NCBI GenBank assembly: GCA_030835745.1
Contig: JAUROA010000042.1
Coordinates: 1 to 32,234, forward strand
DNA from: Alphaproteobacteria bacterium
Lineage (GTDB): Bacteria > Pseudomonadota > Alphaproteobacteria > Rickettsiales > UBA1997
Direction: 5' to 3'
DNA length: 32,234 bases
Made by a program: the position numbers and the translations under genes. The notes under the pieces were generated by a model. It was not told the DNA's origin. It searched no databases and worked only from the letters and a program-made list of their open reading frames with translations. Shown piece after piece: positions 16,551-25,748 of this stretch. Position 1 is the stretch's first letter. The number at the start of each line of letters is the position of its first letter.

Positions 16551-16580
16551 AAAAGTTAAAACCTAATATTGCAGTTAGGT
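16551..16580 (-). terminator. Candidate terminator after the TRL-like lipoprotein gene
   Basis: On the minus strand ACCTAA (16580-16575) and TTAGGT (16566-16561) form a 6-bp stem with an 8-base loop, followed by TTTAACTTTT (16560-16551). It lies 20 bp beyond the stop codon at 16600. The stem is short, so confidence is moderate. Confidence 0.4.
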
Positions 16581-16599
16581 AAAATATGTGAATTTTATT

Positions 16600-16926
16600 T
16601 TATTTACCATATATAATTGAGCATCTTTTTGAATATAATATGTAGTTTTTCTTTAATTTATCAACTGCATATATTTCCTTAATTTTACCATTTTTAATAG
16701 CTGATATAACAGATTCGTCGCCATTAATTCTAATTGCTGTATCGCCTAGATATGGAATTGAGAATCCGCCAAAAATGTTATGGCTGCAGGATTTACCCTT
16801 TTTTAAATTGTTAATATTTTTAATATTTTCCTTTTTTAAATTTGTTTGATAAGTGGTGCATGATGACAGCAATATTGACATGAATATTATTATTGATGTA
16901 ATTAAGTTAAATTTAATGTTTTTCAT
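16600..16926 (-). CDS. TRL-like family lipoprotein
   Basis: The 108-residue protein has a signal peptide with lipobox LLSSC (Cys23). The mature part contains GGFSIPYLGDTAIRINGDES, then IKNGKIKEIYAVDKLKKNYI and a closing CSIIYGK. This follows the TRL-like pattern: a glycine-rich start, GDxxI, a helix before GKIxxIxxVD, and a final strand ending in G. Members are small periplasmic or lipid-anchored proteins of unknown function. It lies 26 bp downstream of ileS on the same strand and is probably co-transcribed with it. Confidence 0.6.
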   Translation of the reverse strand: MKNIKFNLITSIIIFMSILLSSCTTYQTNLKKENIKNINNLKKGKSCSHNIFGGFSIPYLGDTAIRINGDESVISAIKNGKIKEIYAVDKLKKNYILYSKRCSIIYGK

Positions 16927-16952
16927 AATAAAATTTGTTTTTTTTAAAAAAA

Positions 16953-19457
16953 TTATATTGCCGCTTTACTAAATTCTATATTATTTAGTCCGTGCCATAT
17001 ATATTCACTGCTATATGGTAATATTGGTGCAATTGAGATGCACATATAGCTTAAACAGCTATATAAAATATCATAGGCATCTTGTTTGTCTCTTGTTATT
17101 TCTTTTTGCCAAAATCTTTGTCTATTTCTTCTTATATACCAATTATTCATAATCTCAAAGAAATTGTCAAACTCATTACATGCTGTAATAGTATCATAAT
17201 TTTTGAGAGAATTATCTATAATATTAACTGATAATTTTAGCTTTCCAAGAATATATCTATCTAGTATGTTGTTATATTTTGCTGTTTTTTTAATTAATTT
17301 AGCACTAATATTGTCGGCATTAGCATAAAGGCAGAAAAAATTATAGGCATTAATTAGTGGCTTAACTGAAATTCGATATGTGTCTTTTATATTTTTTCCA
17401 TCACTATCAAATTTAAGATCTTGACCCTTCATAACAGGTTGCGATACAAGATAAAAACGCATTGCATCAGATCCGATATTGCTAAATATTGCAATTGGAT
17501 CGGGATAGTTTTTTAATCTTTTTGATAATTTTTGGGCATTTTCATCAAGTATTGTTCCATGGCATATAACATTTTTAAATGGTATTTTGTCAAATAATGC
17601 CGTAGATAAAACCATCATTGTATAGAACCATCCCCTTGTTTGAGCTACATATTCTGTAATAAAGTCAGCTGGAAAATTTTTCTCAAACCATTGTTTATTT
17701 TCAAAGGGATAATGTTTTTGAGCATATGGCATAGAGCCAGATTCAAACCAGCAATCTAATACATCGCTAACTCTTATCATTTTTGAACAATTTTTATGGT
17801 CTAAATGATTAGGATCAATTCTTGGGTCATCGGGATTTAATCTTGTTAAATTATCAATATCTGGACGATGTAGATTATTAACTTTTACATTAAAATCCAT
17901 ATTTAATTGCTCAATACTACCATAAACATCAATTCTTGGATATAGTGGATCATTACTTTGCCAAACTGGAACTGGGCAACCCCAAAATCTATTTCTAGAA
18001 ATAGACCAGTCTCTAGCGCCTTCTAGCCATTTACCAAACTGTCCATCTTTTATATGATTCGGTATCCAATTAATTTCTTTGTTAAGCTCAACCATTCTAT
18101 CTTTAAAACTATTAACATTAACATACCATGAGCTAACAGCTTTATATATAAGGGGAGTATCTGTACGCCAACAATGTGGATAATTATGAATATGTTGCTC
18201 TGTTTTAAGCCATAAATCATTAATTTTTAAATATTTAATTATATCATCATTTGTTTCGAAAACTTGACGATTTTTTAGCAATAAATTATTAATATCAAAA
18301 ATTTCATTGCTAAATTTACCGCCTTCATCAACTGGGCAAATTGTTGGAATGTTATTAGCTTTTGATAAAATCTGATCATCCTCACCAAAAGCCGGAGCAA
18401 TATGGACAATTCCTGTTCCATCTTCAATTGTAACAAATTGAGCATCAAGAATTGTGAATGCATTTTTTGAATTTTGCACTTTATCATTTTCTAAAAAATA
18501 GGGAAATAATGGCTGATATTTTGTATTAACTAACTCTTGGCCGCTTATTTTTGATAATATCTGGTGATCTGTAAATTCTTTTTGATATTTATCTAATAAT
18601 TTTGATGCAATAATTACCGCTTCATCATTATTAATTTTTACAATTAAATATTCTATCTTGCTATTAACGGCTAAAGCTAAGTTAGAGGGTAGGGTCCATG
18701 GGGTTGTAGTCCAGGCAAGAAGCGATATTTTGTTTAAATTATATTTTTGGTATATATTATTTTTCTGATCAATAATAAACTTAACTGTGACGGCTTTACT
18801 GGTCTTTTGCCTATATGAGTTATCCATTCTTGTTTCAAAATTGGATAAAGGAGTTTGACAAGCCCAAGAATATGGCACAACTCTTAAATCTTGGTAAATT
18901 AGACCTTTGTCATATAGCTCTTTAAATGCCCATATAACAGACTCCATATAATTAACATCCATTGTTTTATAGCTATTTTTAAAATCTACAAAACGACCTT
19001 GCCTAGTAACATAATATTCCCACTCATTAGAATATTTCATTACAGATTTTTGACAAGCATTATTAAATTTAGCTATTCCATATTCTTGAATGGCAATTTG
19101 TCCTGAAATTTTCCTATTTTCCTGGCTGGATAATTCTTTTTCTGTTTCCATTTCAACCGGAAGTCCATGTGTATCCCAGCCAAATCTTCTTTCAACCTTG
19201 CTACCTTTCATTGTTTGATATCGAGCAAAAATATCTTTTATAAAGCCAGTTAAAAGATGACCATAATGAGGTAAGCCATTAGCAAAAGGAGGGCCGTCAT
19301 AAAAAACAAAATCATTATTTTTTGATCTATTATCTATGGATTTTTCAAAAATGTTATTTTTATTCCAAAAATCAAGAATATCTTCTTCAATTTTTGCAAG
19401 ATTGAAATTTTGATTAGGGTTGGGATAGCGATTTTTGAGGTTATTATTATCTGTCAT
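16953..19457 (-). CDS. ileS: Isoleucyl-tRNA synthetase, eukaryote-like type, C-terminally shortened
   Basis: The 834-residue class I synthetase has HIGH-type PHYGH at 63-67 and KMSKS-type KLSKR at 643-647. The editing domain carries LAWTTTPWTLPSNLALAV (247-264) and TGIVHIAPAFGEDD (348-361). The GWDTHGLPVE and VVPYSWACQTPLSNFETR blocks are typical of the eukaryote-like IleS subfamily found in Rickettsiales and some other bacteria. Those enzymes usually run to about 1,000-1,100 residues; here the protein stops soon after APILPYSSEYIW in the anticodon-binding helices. About 200 or more C-terminal residues are absent, and only 26 bp separate the stop from the next gene. Both catalytic centres are intact, so it is likely active and essential. 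Confidence 0.92.
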   Translation of the reverse strand: MTDNNNLKNRYPNPNQNFNLAKIEEDILDFWNKNNIFEKSIDNRSKNNDFVFYDGPPFANGLPHYGHLLTGFIKDIFARYQTMKGSKVERRFGWDTHGLPVEMETEKELSSQENRKISGQIAIQEYGIAKFNNACQKSVMKYSNEWEYYVTRQGRFVDFKNSYKTMDVNYMESVIWAFKELYDKGLIYQDLRVVPYSWACQTPLSNFETRMDNSYRQKTSKAVTVKFIIDQKNNIYQKYNLNKISLLAWTTTPWTLPSNLALAVNSKIEYLIVKINNDEAVIIASKLLDKYQKEFTDHQILSKISGQELVNTKYQPLFPYFLENDKVQNSKNAFTILDAQFVTIEDGTGIVHIAPAFGEDDQILSKANNIPTICPVDEGGKFSNEIFDINNLLLKNRQVFETNDDIIKYLKINDLWLKTEQHIHNYPHCWRTDTPLIYKAVSSWYVNVNSFKDRMVELNKEINWIPNHIKDGQFGKWLEGARDWSISRNRFWGCPVPVWQSNDPLYPRIDVYGSIEQLNMDFNVKVNNLHRPDIDNLTRLNPDDPRIDPNHLDHKNCSKMIRVSDVLDCWFESGSMPYAQKHYPFENKQWFEKNFPADFITEYVAQTRGWFYTMMVLSTALFDKIPFKNVICHGTILDENAQKLSKRLKNYPDPIAIFSNIGSDAMRFYLVSQPVMKGQDLKFDSDGKNIKDTYRISVKPLINAYNFFCLYANADNISAKLIKKTAKYNNILDRYILGKLKLSVNIIDNSLKNYDTITACNEFDNFFEIMNNWYIRRNRQRFWQKEITRDKQDAYDILYSCLSYMCISIAPILPYSSEYIWHGLNNIEFSKAAI

Positions 19458-19459
19458 GT

Positions 19460-19477
19460 AATTTTATTAATAAAATT
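19460..19477. repeat. 18-bp perfect palindrome at the ileS leader
   Basis: AATTTTATTAATAAAATT is a perfect palindrome ending 3 bp before the ileS ATG (complement 19457-19455). It is built only of A and T, so it may be chance. If it folds in RNA it would occupy the ribosome-binding region of ileS. Confidence 0.3.
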
Positions 19478-19579
19478 CTTGAATTTAGCTTTATTTTTTA
19501 TAATTATAATTCTACTTATACACAACAATCAAGTAATTAATGAATATAAAATATATTTACTAACAATAAAATATTAAGA

Positions 19580-20854
19580 ATGAAGAAATTAAAAGTTGCC
19601 ATTGCAGGACTTGGAACAGTTGGGAAGTCGGTCTATAACATTTTATCAGATGATGCTCACTCATTAAAGCAAAAACATAATGTAGAATTTGAGGTTATTG
19701 CAGCATCTGCTAGAACTAAAAAATCTTTCCTTAAAGATAATGTTAAATTCTATGAAAATGCCGTTGATATGGCTAATAATAAAGATATTGACATTATAAT
19801 TGAAGTTATTGGTGGTAATGATATTGCTAAGGATTTAATTATTAAATCAATTTCAAATAAAAAGCATTTCATTACAGCAAATAAAGCATTGCTTGCTGAA
19901 TATGGCTATGAAATAGCAAAAATTGCCGATGATAATAATGTTAATATAGGATTTGAAGCATCTACTGTAGGAGCATTGCCTATTATAAAATCATTTAAGA
20001 ATAATTTTGCTGCAGTTAATGATATAAAAGAATTTTACGGTATATTAAATGGAACATGTAATTTTATATTAACTAAAATGGCAGAAGAAGGTAAAGAATT
20101 TAGTAATGTTTTAAAAGAGGCGCAAGATAAAGGCTATGCTGAATCTGATCCTACATTCGACATTAAGGGTATTGATGCTGGTCATAAATTAGCAATATTA
20201 TCTTCTATTGCACATGGTTCTAAACCAAATTTTAAGGATCAATATATTGAAGGGATCGATAATATTGAGATTAATGATATTAAGCTTGCTAGTGAGCTTG
20301 GATATAAAATTAAATTACTTGGAATCTATAAATCGCAAGAAAAACCTTTTCAAGCAGTTTACCCTGCCTTAATAGATATGAAATCTATGATTGCAAAAGT
20401 GGACAACACATTTAACACAGTTGTAACCAATTGCTCTAATGCAGGTTGGAGTATGCTTGTTGGTCATGGAGCTGGTGGAATGATTACAGCATCAGCAATA
20501 GTTGCTGATTTAGTTGATATAGCCAATGATCATAATTCAAAAATTTTCTTACATAATGCTAATTCTCTAAAAGATACTAAGATTAGTGATATATCACAAA
20601 GAAATGGTAGCTATATGATAAGGATTGAGATAAAAAAGGAAAATATTGCAAAAGATCGTGAATTATTTAAATTTATATTTGAAGATAAATTTGAAATCAA
20701 TAAATCTGCCTACTTAACACAAGAAGATAAGGTGGTTGCTGGCTTTATATTGCACAATATTAAGGAAAGCGATATTATTTCATTTATTTCTAGCATTAAG
20801 CATAACAATATTATTAATGCTAAATTTATTAGAGTTGAAGATTTAGAATTTTAA
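19580..20854 (+). CDS. hom: Homoserine dehydrogenase
   Basis: The 424-residue protein has an N-terminal NAD(P)-binding GLGTVG (10-15). The family block NGTCNFILTKM (about 156-166) is followed by GYAESDPTFDIKGIDAGHK (about 189-207), which carries the catalytic acidic and lysine residues. A C-terminal ACT-type domain (about 345-420) probably gives feedback control by threonine. The enzyme reduces aspartate semialdehyde to homoserine for threonine and methionine synthesis. It is the first gene of hom-glyS-ppdK, divergent from ileS over 122 bp. Such a gene is unusual in the most reduced Rickettsiales and points to retained amino-acid synthesis. Confidence 0.93.
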   Translation: MKKLKVAIAGLGTVGKSVYNILSDDAHSLKQKHNVEFEVIAASARTKKSFLKDNVKFYENAVDMANNKDIDIIIEVIGGNDIAKDLIIKSISNKKHFITANKALLAEYGYEIAKIADDNNVNIGFEASTVGALPIIKSFKNNFAAVNDIKEFYGILNGTCNFILTKMAEEGKEFSNVLKEAQDKGYAESDPTFDIKGIDAGHKLAILSSIAHGSKPNFKDQYIEGIDNIEINDIKLASELGYKIKLLGIYKSQEKPFQAVYPALIDMKSMIAKVDNTFNTVVTNCSNAGWSMLVGHGAGGMITASAIVADLVDIANDHNSKIFLHNANSLKDTKISDISQRNGSYMIRIEIKKENIAKDRELFKFIFEDKFEINKSAYLTQEDKVVAGFILHNIKESDIISFISSIKHNNIINAKFIRVEDLEF

Positions 20855-20855
20855 A

Positions 20856-23012
20856 ATGCAAAATTTTTTACTAGAAATTTTCAGTGAGGAGCTGCCACCA
20901 TTATCACAAAATAACGCAGCTATTGGTTTTAAAAAAATTATTACTGACGAGCTTAATTCATCTCCAATAGATAATAATATTACCACTGAATGCTATGTTA
21001 GCCCTAAAAGACTAGTAGTTAATATTTCTAATATTAAAAAATATACCATTTTAGAGGCTGAAAGAAAAATTGGTCCTAAAGTTGGTGCTAGCGAGAAAGC
21101 AATTAATGGTTTTTTAAAATCAAATAAAATTGAAAAATTATCATCTCTTAAAAAAATAACCAAAAAAGGTGATAAATATTATGCATATGATATTGATGAA
21201 AGAAAGGTCAAATCTGAAGAGTTAATTATTAAAATAATTAATAAAACATTATCTAAATTACCATCATTATGGCCAAGATTAATGAGATGGAGTTCTCAAG
21301 ATGAAAATCACAATATAGAGTGGCCAAGGCCCATTAGAAATATATTATGTATGCTCGATGATAAAATAATTGATATCAAATTTGCTGGCTTAAAATCAAA
21401 TAATCATACTTTTTACAAAATACATGATCAAAAATTAATAATTGATAATGCTGCTAATTATAAAAATTTACTTAATTTAAAAGGTGTTATTGTAGATCAT
21501 GTTGAAAGAAAAAATGAAATATTATCTCAAATAAGAGATGTCCTTAAAAATAAATCACTAAATTTAGTAGATAATGAAAATGATAAAATATTTGATGAAA
21601 TCACCGGACTAACAGAGAGTCCTAAGGTTTTAATGGGAAGTATCAATCAAGATCTGATGAAAATACCCGATGAAATATTAACCCTATCATTAAAATCTAA
21701 TCAAAAATATATTTGCTTAAAAAGTTTAGAAGGTAATTTATCTTCAAAATTTATTTTTATTGCTCAATACGAAGATGATAGCAACATATCTGAAATTATT
21801 AAAGGCAATGAAAAGGTTGTGGATGCAAGATTAAGTGATGCGAACTTTTTTATTAATGAGGACTTAAAAGACCCTCTTGAAAATAAGGTTCAAAATCTGG
21901 CAAATATTATATTTCATTATAAATTAGGAAGCTATTATGATAAGGCTCTTAGGCTTAATAATCTAACAAATTTTCTAGCAATTTTTATACCACATTGCGA
22001 AATTTCCATGATAGAAAGATTATGCTTATTATGTAAGGCTGATTTATCAACAAAAGCTGTTGGTGAATTTAGCGATCTTCAAGGAAAAATTGGGAGCTAT
22101 TATGCATTAAAATCAGCCGAAGATGATAAAATTATTGCAGCAATATATGAGCATTACATGCCGATATCTCAAAATGGAGAATTGCCTAAAACTTCTTTAG
22201 GCATTGCTTTGTCAATTGCCGATAAAATTGACAATATTGTTGGTTTATTTTTAGCAGGTGAAAAGCCTACAAGTTCACGAGATCCATTTGCAATTAGGCG
22301 TGCAGTTCTTGGTATTATAAGAATTGGTTTTTTTCATAATATTGCCTTTCCAATCAAAATATTAGTTGAAAAATCATTTAAATCATACCCAATAAAATTA
22401 ACCCAACATTATTTTAATGATGATGATCAACTTATCTATGATGATAAAAATGATTTAGTTCATGATATAGTTATATTTTTTGTTGAAAGGTTAAAAATAT
22501 ATCTTAAGGATCATGATGGTTTGCATCCAGAGATTGTTAATGCAGTTATTGATCACTATGCAGCAAATATTGATAATCATAAATATTGCGATATATTATT
22601 TTTAGCAAAAAAAGTAAAATTTTTAGATAAAATAATATTTGGTGATGACAGATTGCATATAATATCACTATATAAAAGAGTTTCAAAAATTGTACAAATT
22701 GAAGAAAAGCGTGATAATGTTAAATTTAGTGCAAAACCATCAAAAATAGGCTTTAAAACTAAATATGAGGTTATATTATATAAAAGAGTTAGGCAAATTT
22801 ACGCAAAATTTACTAAATTAATCTTTAAAAGTGAATTTGATGAAGCTTTGCAATTAATCACTATTTTAGAGCAACCACTAAATGATTTCTTTGATAATGT
22901 TGTAATTAATCATGAGGATGCTAAAATTAGAGAAAATAGATTGCAGCTTCTTTCATTTGTTAGAGATTTATTCGAAAGAATCTATGGTTTATCAAAAATT
23001 GATATTCCTTAA
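20856..23012 (+). CDS. glyS: Glycyl-tRNA synthetase beta subunit
   Basis: The 718-residue protein is close to the usual 690-720 for bacterial GlyS. It starts MQNFLLEIFSEELPP, the hallmark N-terminus. It contains the LWPRLMRWSSQ block (about 138-148), the HD-like LQGKIGSYYA region (about 410-420) and EKPTSSRDPFAIRRA (about 469-483). A DALR-type anticodon-binding domain occupies about 600-718. It works with the alpha subunit GlyQ, which is not in this window. Its ATG follows the hom stop by 1 bp, so translation is probably coupled. Confidence 0.95.
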   Translation: MQNFLLEIFSEELPPLSQNNAAIGFKKIITDELNSSPIDNNITTECYVSPKRLVVNISNIKKYTILEAERKIGPKVGASEKAINGFLKSNKIEKLSSLKKITKKGDKYYAYDIDERKVKSEELIIKIINKTLSKLPSLWPRLMRWSSQDENHNIEWPRPIRNILCMLDDKIIDIKFAGLKSNNHTFYKIHDQKLIIDNAANYKNLLNLKGVIVDHVERKNEILSQIRDVLKNKSLNLVDNENDKIFDEITGLTESPKVLMGSINQDLMKIPDEILTLSLKSNQKYICLKSLEGNLSSKFIFIAQYEDDSNISEIIKGNEKVVDARLSDANFFINEDLKDPLENKVQNLANIIFHYKLGSYYDKALRLNNLTNFLAIFIPHCEISMIERLCLLCKADLSTKAVGEFSDLQGKIGSYYALKSAEDDKIIAAIYEHYMPISQNGELPKTSLGIALSIADKIDNIVGLFLAGEKPTSSRDPFAIRRAVLGIIRIGFFHNIAFPIKILVEKSFKSYPIKLTQHYFNDDDQLIYDDKNDLVHDIVIFFVERLKIYLKDHDGLHPEIVNAVIDHYAANIDNHKYCDILFLAKKVKFLDKIIFGDDRLHIISLYKRVSKIVQIEEKRDNVKFSAKPSKIGFKTKYEVILYKRVRQIYAKFTKLIFKSEFDEALQLITILEQPLNDFFDNVVINHEDAKIRENRLQLLSFVRDLFERIYGLSKIDIP

Positions 23013-23027
23013 GCAAATAAAATAGAG

Positions 23028-25700
23028 ATGACAAAATTTGTATATATATTTGGTGGTAATAAAACTCAGGGCAATGCATCGATGAGAAATTTGCTTGGTG
23101 GCAAGGGTGCAAATTTAGCAGAGATGTCTAATCTTGATTTACCCGTTCCTCCGGGTTATACAATAACTACTGAGTTTTGTGAGTATTATTATAAAAATAA
23201 TAAAATTATACCACAGCAATTAATTGATCAGGTTAATGAGGCAATTAATTTTGTTGAAAATATCATTAAGGCAAAATTTGGCGATGAGGAAAACCCCTTA
23301 TTATTTTCTGTAAGATCTGGCGCCAGAGCTTCTATGCCGGGTATGATGGATACTGTTCTTAATTTGGGCTTAAATGATAAAACTGTAATTGCCTTATCCA
23401 AAAAATCTAACAATGAAAGATTTGCACTAGATTCATATCGTCGCTTTATACAAATGTATAGTGATGTTGTTCTTGGAGTTGATCACTATAATTTTGAATC
23501 AATAATTGATGAAGTAAAATTTGATAATGCGATCACAAATGATACGGAACTTACGGTAGATAATCTCCAAGAAATTATCAGTAAATTTAAAAATAAAGTC
23601 AAAGAAGAAACTAATGCTGATTTTCCTCAAGATGTTAATGTTCAATTATGGGGGGCAATTGAGGCGGTTTTTGCTTCATGGATGAATGAAAGGGCAATAA
23701 CATATCGCCAATTAAATAAAATTCCTCAAGAATGGGGCACGGCAGTTAATGTTCAGTCGATGGTATTTGGTAATATGGGCGATAGTTCGGCAACTGGCGT
23801 GGCATTTACCAGAAACCCTTCTACTGGTGAAAATTCATTATATGGCGAGTATCTTGTAAATGCACAAGGTGAAGATGTGGTGGCTGGTATCAGAACTCCG
23901 CAATCTATCACTATAAAAGGTAAGGAGGGTCTTGATTCTAAGTTGGAATCAATGGAAGAACTTATGCCTGAAGTATTTAGCCAGCTTCAAGATATATATT
24001 TAAAGCTTGAGCTTCATTATAAAGATATGCAAGATATTGAATTTACAGTTCAAGATAATAAATTATGGATGCTTCAAACAAGAAGTGGCAAGAGAACAGC
24101 TGCAGCAGCTGTTAAAATTGCAGTTGATATGGTTGATGAAGGTCTTATTAGTAAAGAAGAGGCAATAACAAGAATTGATCCACTATCAATTGATCAATTG
24201 CTTCATCCTTCATTAGATCCAAATGCTAAAACTGATATTATTGCTAAGGGTTTACCAGCATCTCCTGGAGCTGCTAGTGGCGTTGTTGTTTTTTCATCTC
24301 AGGAAGCAGAAAAAAGAGCTGATAATGGTGAAAATGTTTTATTGGTAAGAATAGAAACTAGTCCAGATGATATTAAGGGCATGCATGTTTCGCAAGGAAT
24401 ATTAACTGCGCGAGGAGGAATGACTTCTCACGCTGCAGTTGTTGCCAGAGGGATGGGCACCCCTTGTGTTTCAGGGGCTTCTAACCTAGAAATAGATTAT
24501 AAGGCAAAAATATTTAAGGCATCAGATAAAATTATCAAAGAAGGAGACATTATCACTATTAATGGTAATAATGGTGATGTAATGTTGGGAAGAGTTGCAA
24601 CTCTTCAGCCTAAATTATCAGATGATTTTAAAAAAATAATGCAATGGGCTGACGATATTAGGGCACTTAAAATTAGAACTAATGCTGACACTCCCGCTGA
24701 TTGCAAAATAGCTAAAGATTTTGGTGCTCAAGGAATTGGATTATGTCGTACAGAGCATATGTTTTTTAATGAAGATAGAATAATTTCTGTTAGGCAAATG
24801 ATTCTTGCTAGAGATGATGATGAAAGAGCCAGAGCTCTTGATAAATTATTACCGATGCAAAGGCAAGATTTTGTGGATATATTTAAAATTATGAATAATT
24901 TGCCTGTAACAATCAGGCTACTTGATCCACCACTTCATGAATTTTTACCACATAAAGATAGTGAAATTGAGGAAGTGGCTCAGGCTCTTAATGCTGAAGT
25001 AGATTTTGTTAAAGCTAGAATTGCTCAGCTCAAAGAGCAAAATCCAATGTTGGGACATCGTGGTTGTCGTTTGGCAATATCATATCCAGAAATTTATGCA
25101 ATGCAAGTTCGAGCTATCTTTGAAGCTGTAGCAGATGTTTTGAAGCAAAATAACAATGAAATTTTGCTTGAAATCATGATTCCATTGGTTTCTTCTCTTA
25201 AAGAATTACAGATAATTAAGAAATTAATATTAGATATTGAATTGCAAATTAAGAAGCAAAGCGGTGTTGAATTTAATTATATGATTGGAACAATGATCGA
25301 GTTACCTCGTGCAGCATTGATTGCTGATGAAATAGCGCAAGAAGCAGAATTTTTTAGTTTTGGTACTAATGATTTAACGCAAACTACTTACGGATTATCT
25401 CGCGATGATTCAATTAATTTCTTGTCAGATTACAAAAAAAATAATATTTTTAAAATTGATCCTTTTATTGAGCTTGATAGGAGTGGTGTTGGCCAGTTGA
25501 TAAAAATTGCAACACAAAAGGGCAAATCTGTCAGATCTAATATTAAGCTCGGTATTTGTGGTGAGCATGGAGGGGATCCAAGTTCAATAGAATTTTGTCA
25601 TGAAATTGGATTAAATTACGTGTCATGCTCTCCTTTTAGAGTGCCAATAGCAAGATTAGCTGCAGCTCAAGCTGCAATTAAGAGTAATTCAGTTAAATAA
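23028..25700 (+). CDS. ppdK: Pyruvate, phosphate dikinase
   Basis: The 890-residue enzyme has the full three-domain layout. The N-terminal ATP-grasp domain begins FVYIFGG and has GGKGANLAEM near 25. The swivelling phosphohistidine domain carries GGMTSHAAVVARGMGTPC with His468. The C-terminal PEP/pyruvate TIM barrel has the catalytic cysteine in GICGEHGGDP (Cys844) and ends SPFRVPIARLAAAQAA. It interconverts pyruvate, ATP and phosphate with PEP, AMP and PPi. In organisms lacking pyruvate kinase or full glycolysis it can supply PEP for gluconeogenesis or recover energy from PPi. It lies 15 bp after glyS. Confidence 0.97.
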   Translation: MTKFVYIFGGNKTQGNASMRNLLGGKGANLAEMSNLDLPVPPGYTITTEFCEYYYKNNKIIPQQLIDQVNEAINFVENIIKAKFGDEENPLLFSVRSGARASMPGMMDTVLNLGLNDKTVIALSKKSNNERFALDSYRRFIQMYSDVVLGVDHYNFESIIDEVKFDNAITNDTELTVDNLQEIISKFKNKVKEETNADFPQDVNVQLWGAIEAVFASWMNERAITYRQLNKIPQEWGTAVNVQSMVFGNMGDSSATGVAFTRNPSTGENSLYGEYLVNAQGEDVVAGIRTPQSITIKGKEGLDSKLESMEELMPEVFSQLQDIYLKLELHYKDMQDIEFTVQDNKLWMLQTRSGKRTAAAAVKIAVDMVDEGLISKEEAITRIDPLSIDQLLHPSLDPNAKTDIIAKGLPASPGAASGVVVFSSQEAEKRADNGENVLLVRIETSPDDIKGMHVSQGILTARGGMTSHAAVVARGMGTPCVSGASNLEIDYKAKIFKASDKIIKEGDIITINGNNGDVMLGRVATLQPKLSDDFKKIMQWADDIRALKIRTNADTPADCKIAKDFGAQGIGLCRTEHMFFNEDRIISVRQMILARDDDERARALDKLLPMQRQDFVDIFKIMNNLPVTIRLLDPPLHEFLPHKDSEIEEVAQALNAEVDFVKARIAQLKEQNPMLGHRGCRLAISYPEIYAMQVRAIFEAVADVLKQNNNEILLEIMIPLVSSLKELQIIKKLILDIELQIKKQSGVEFNYMIGTMIELPRAALIADEIAQEAEFFSFGTNDLTQTTYGLSRDDSINFLSDYKKNNIFKIDPFIELDRSGVGQLIKIATQKGKSVRSNIKLGICGEHGGDPSSIEFCHEIGLNYVSCSPFRVPIARLAAAQAAIKSNSVK

Positions 25701-25748
25701 ATAGTTTTTTTGATAAATTACTCTCCGCTTTCCGTAATAATTTTGTTA

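Noticed and set aside
19516-19524. TTATACACA, a match to a DnaA box, between ileS and hom
   Set aside because: About one such match is expected by chance in a window of this size and composition, and no cluster of boxes is present.
25717-25738. Possible bidirectional terminator between ppdK and uvrC (ATTAC...GTAAT)
   Set aside because: The stem is only 5 bp with a 12-base loop, too weak to claim.
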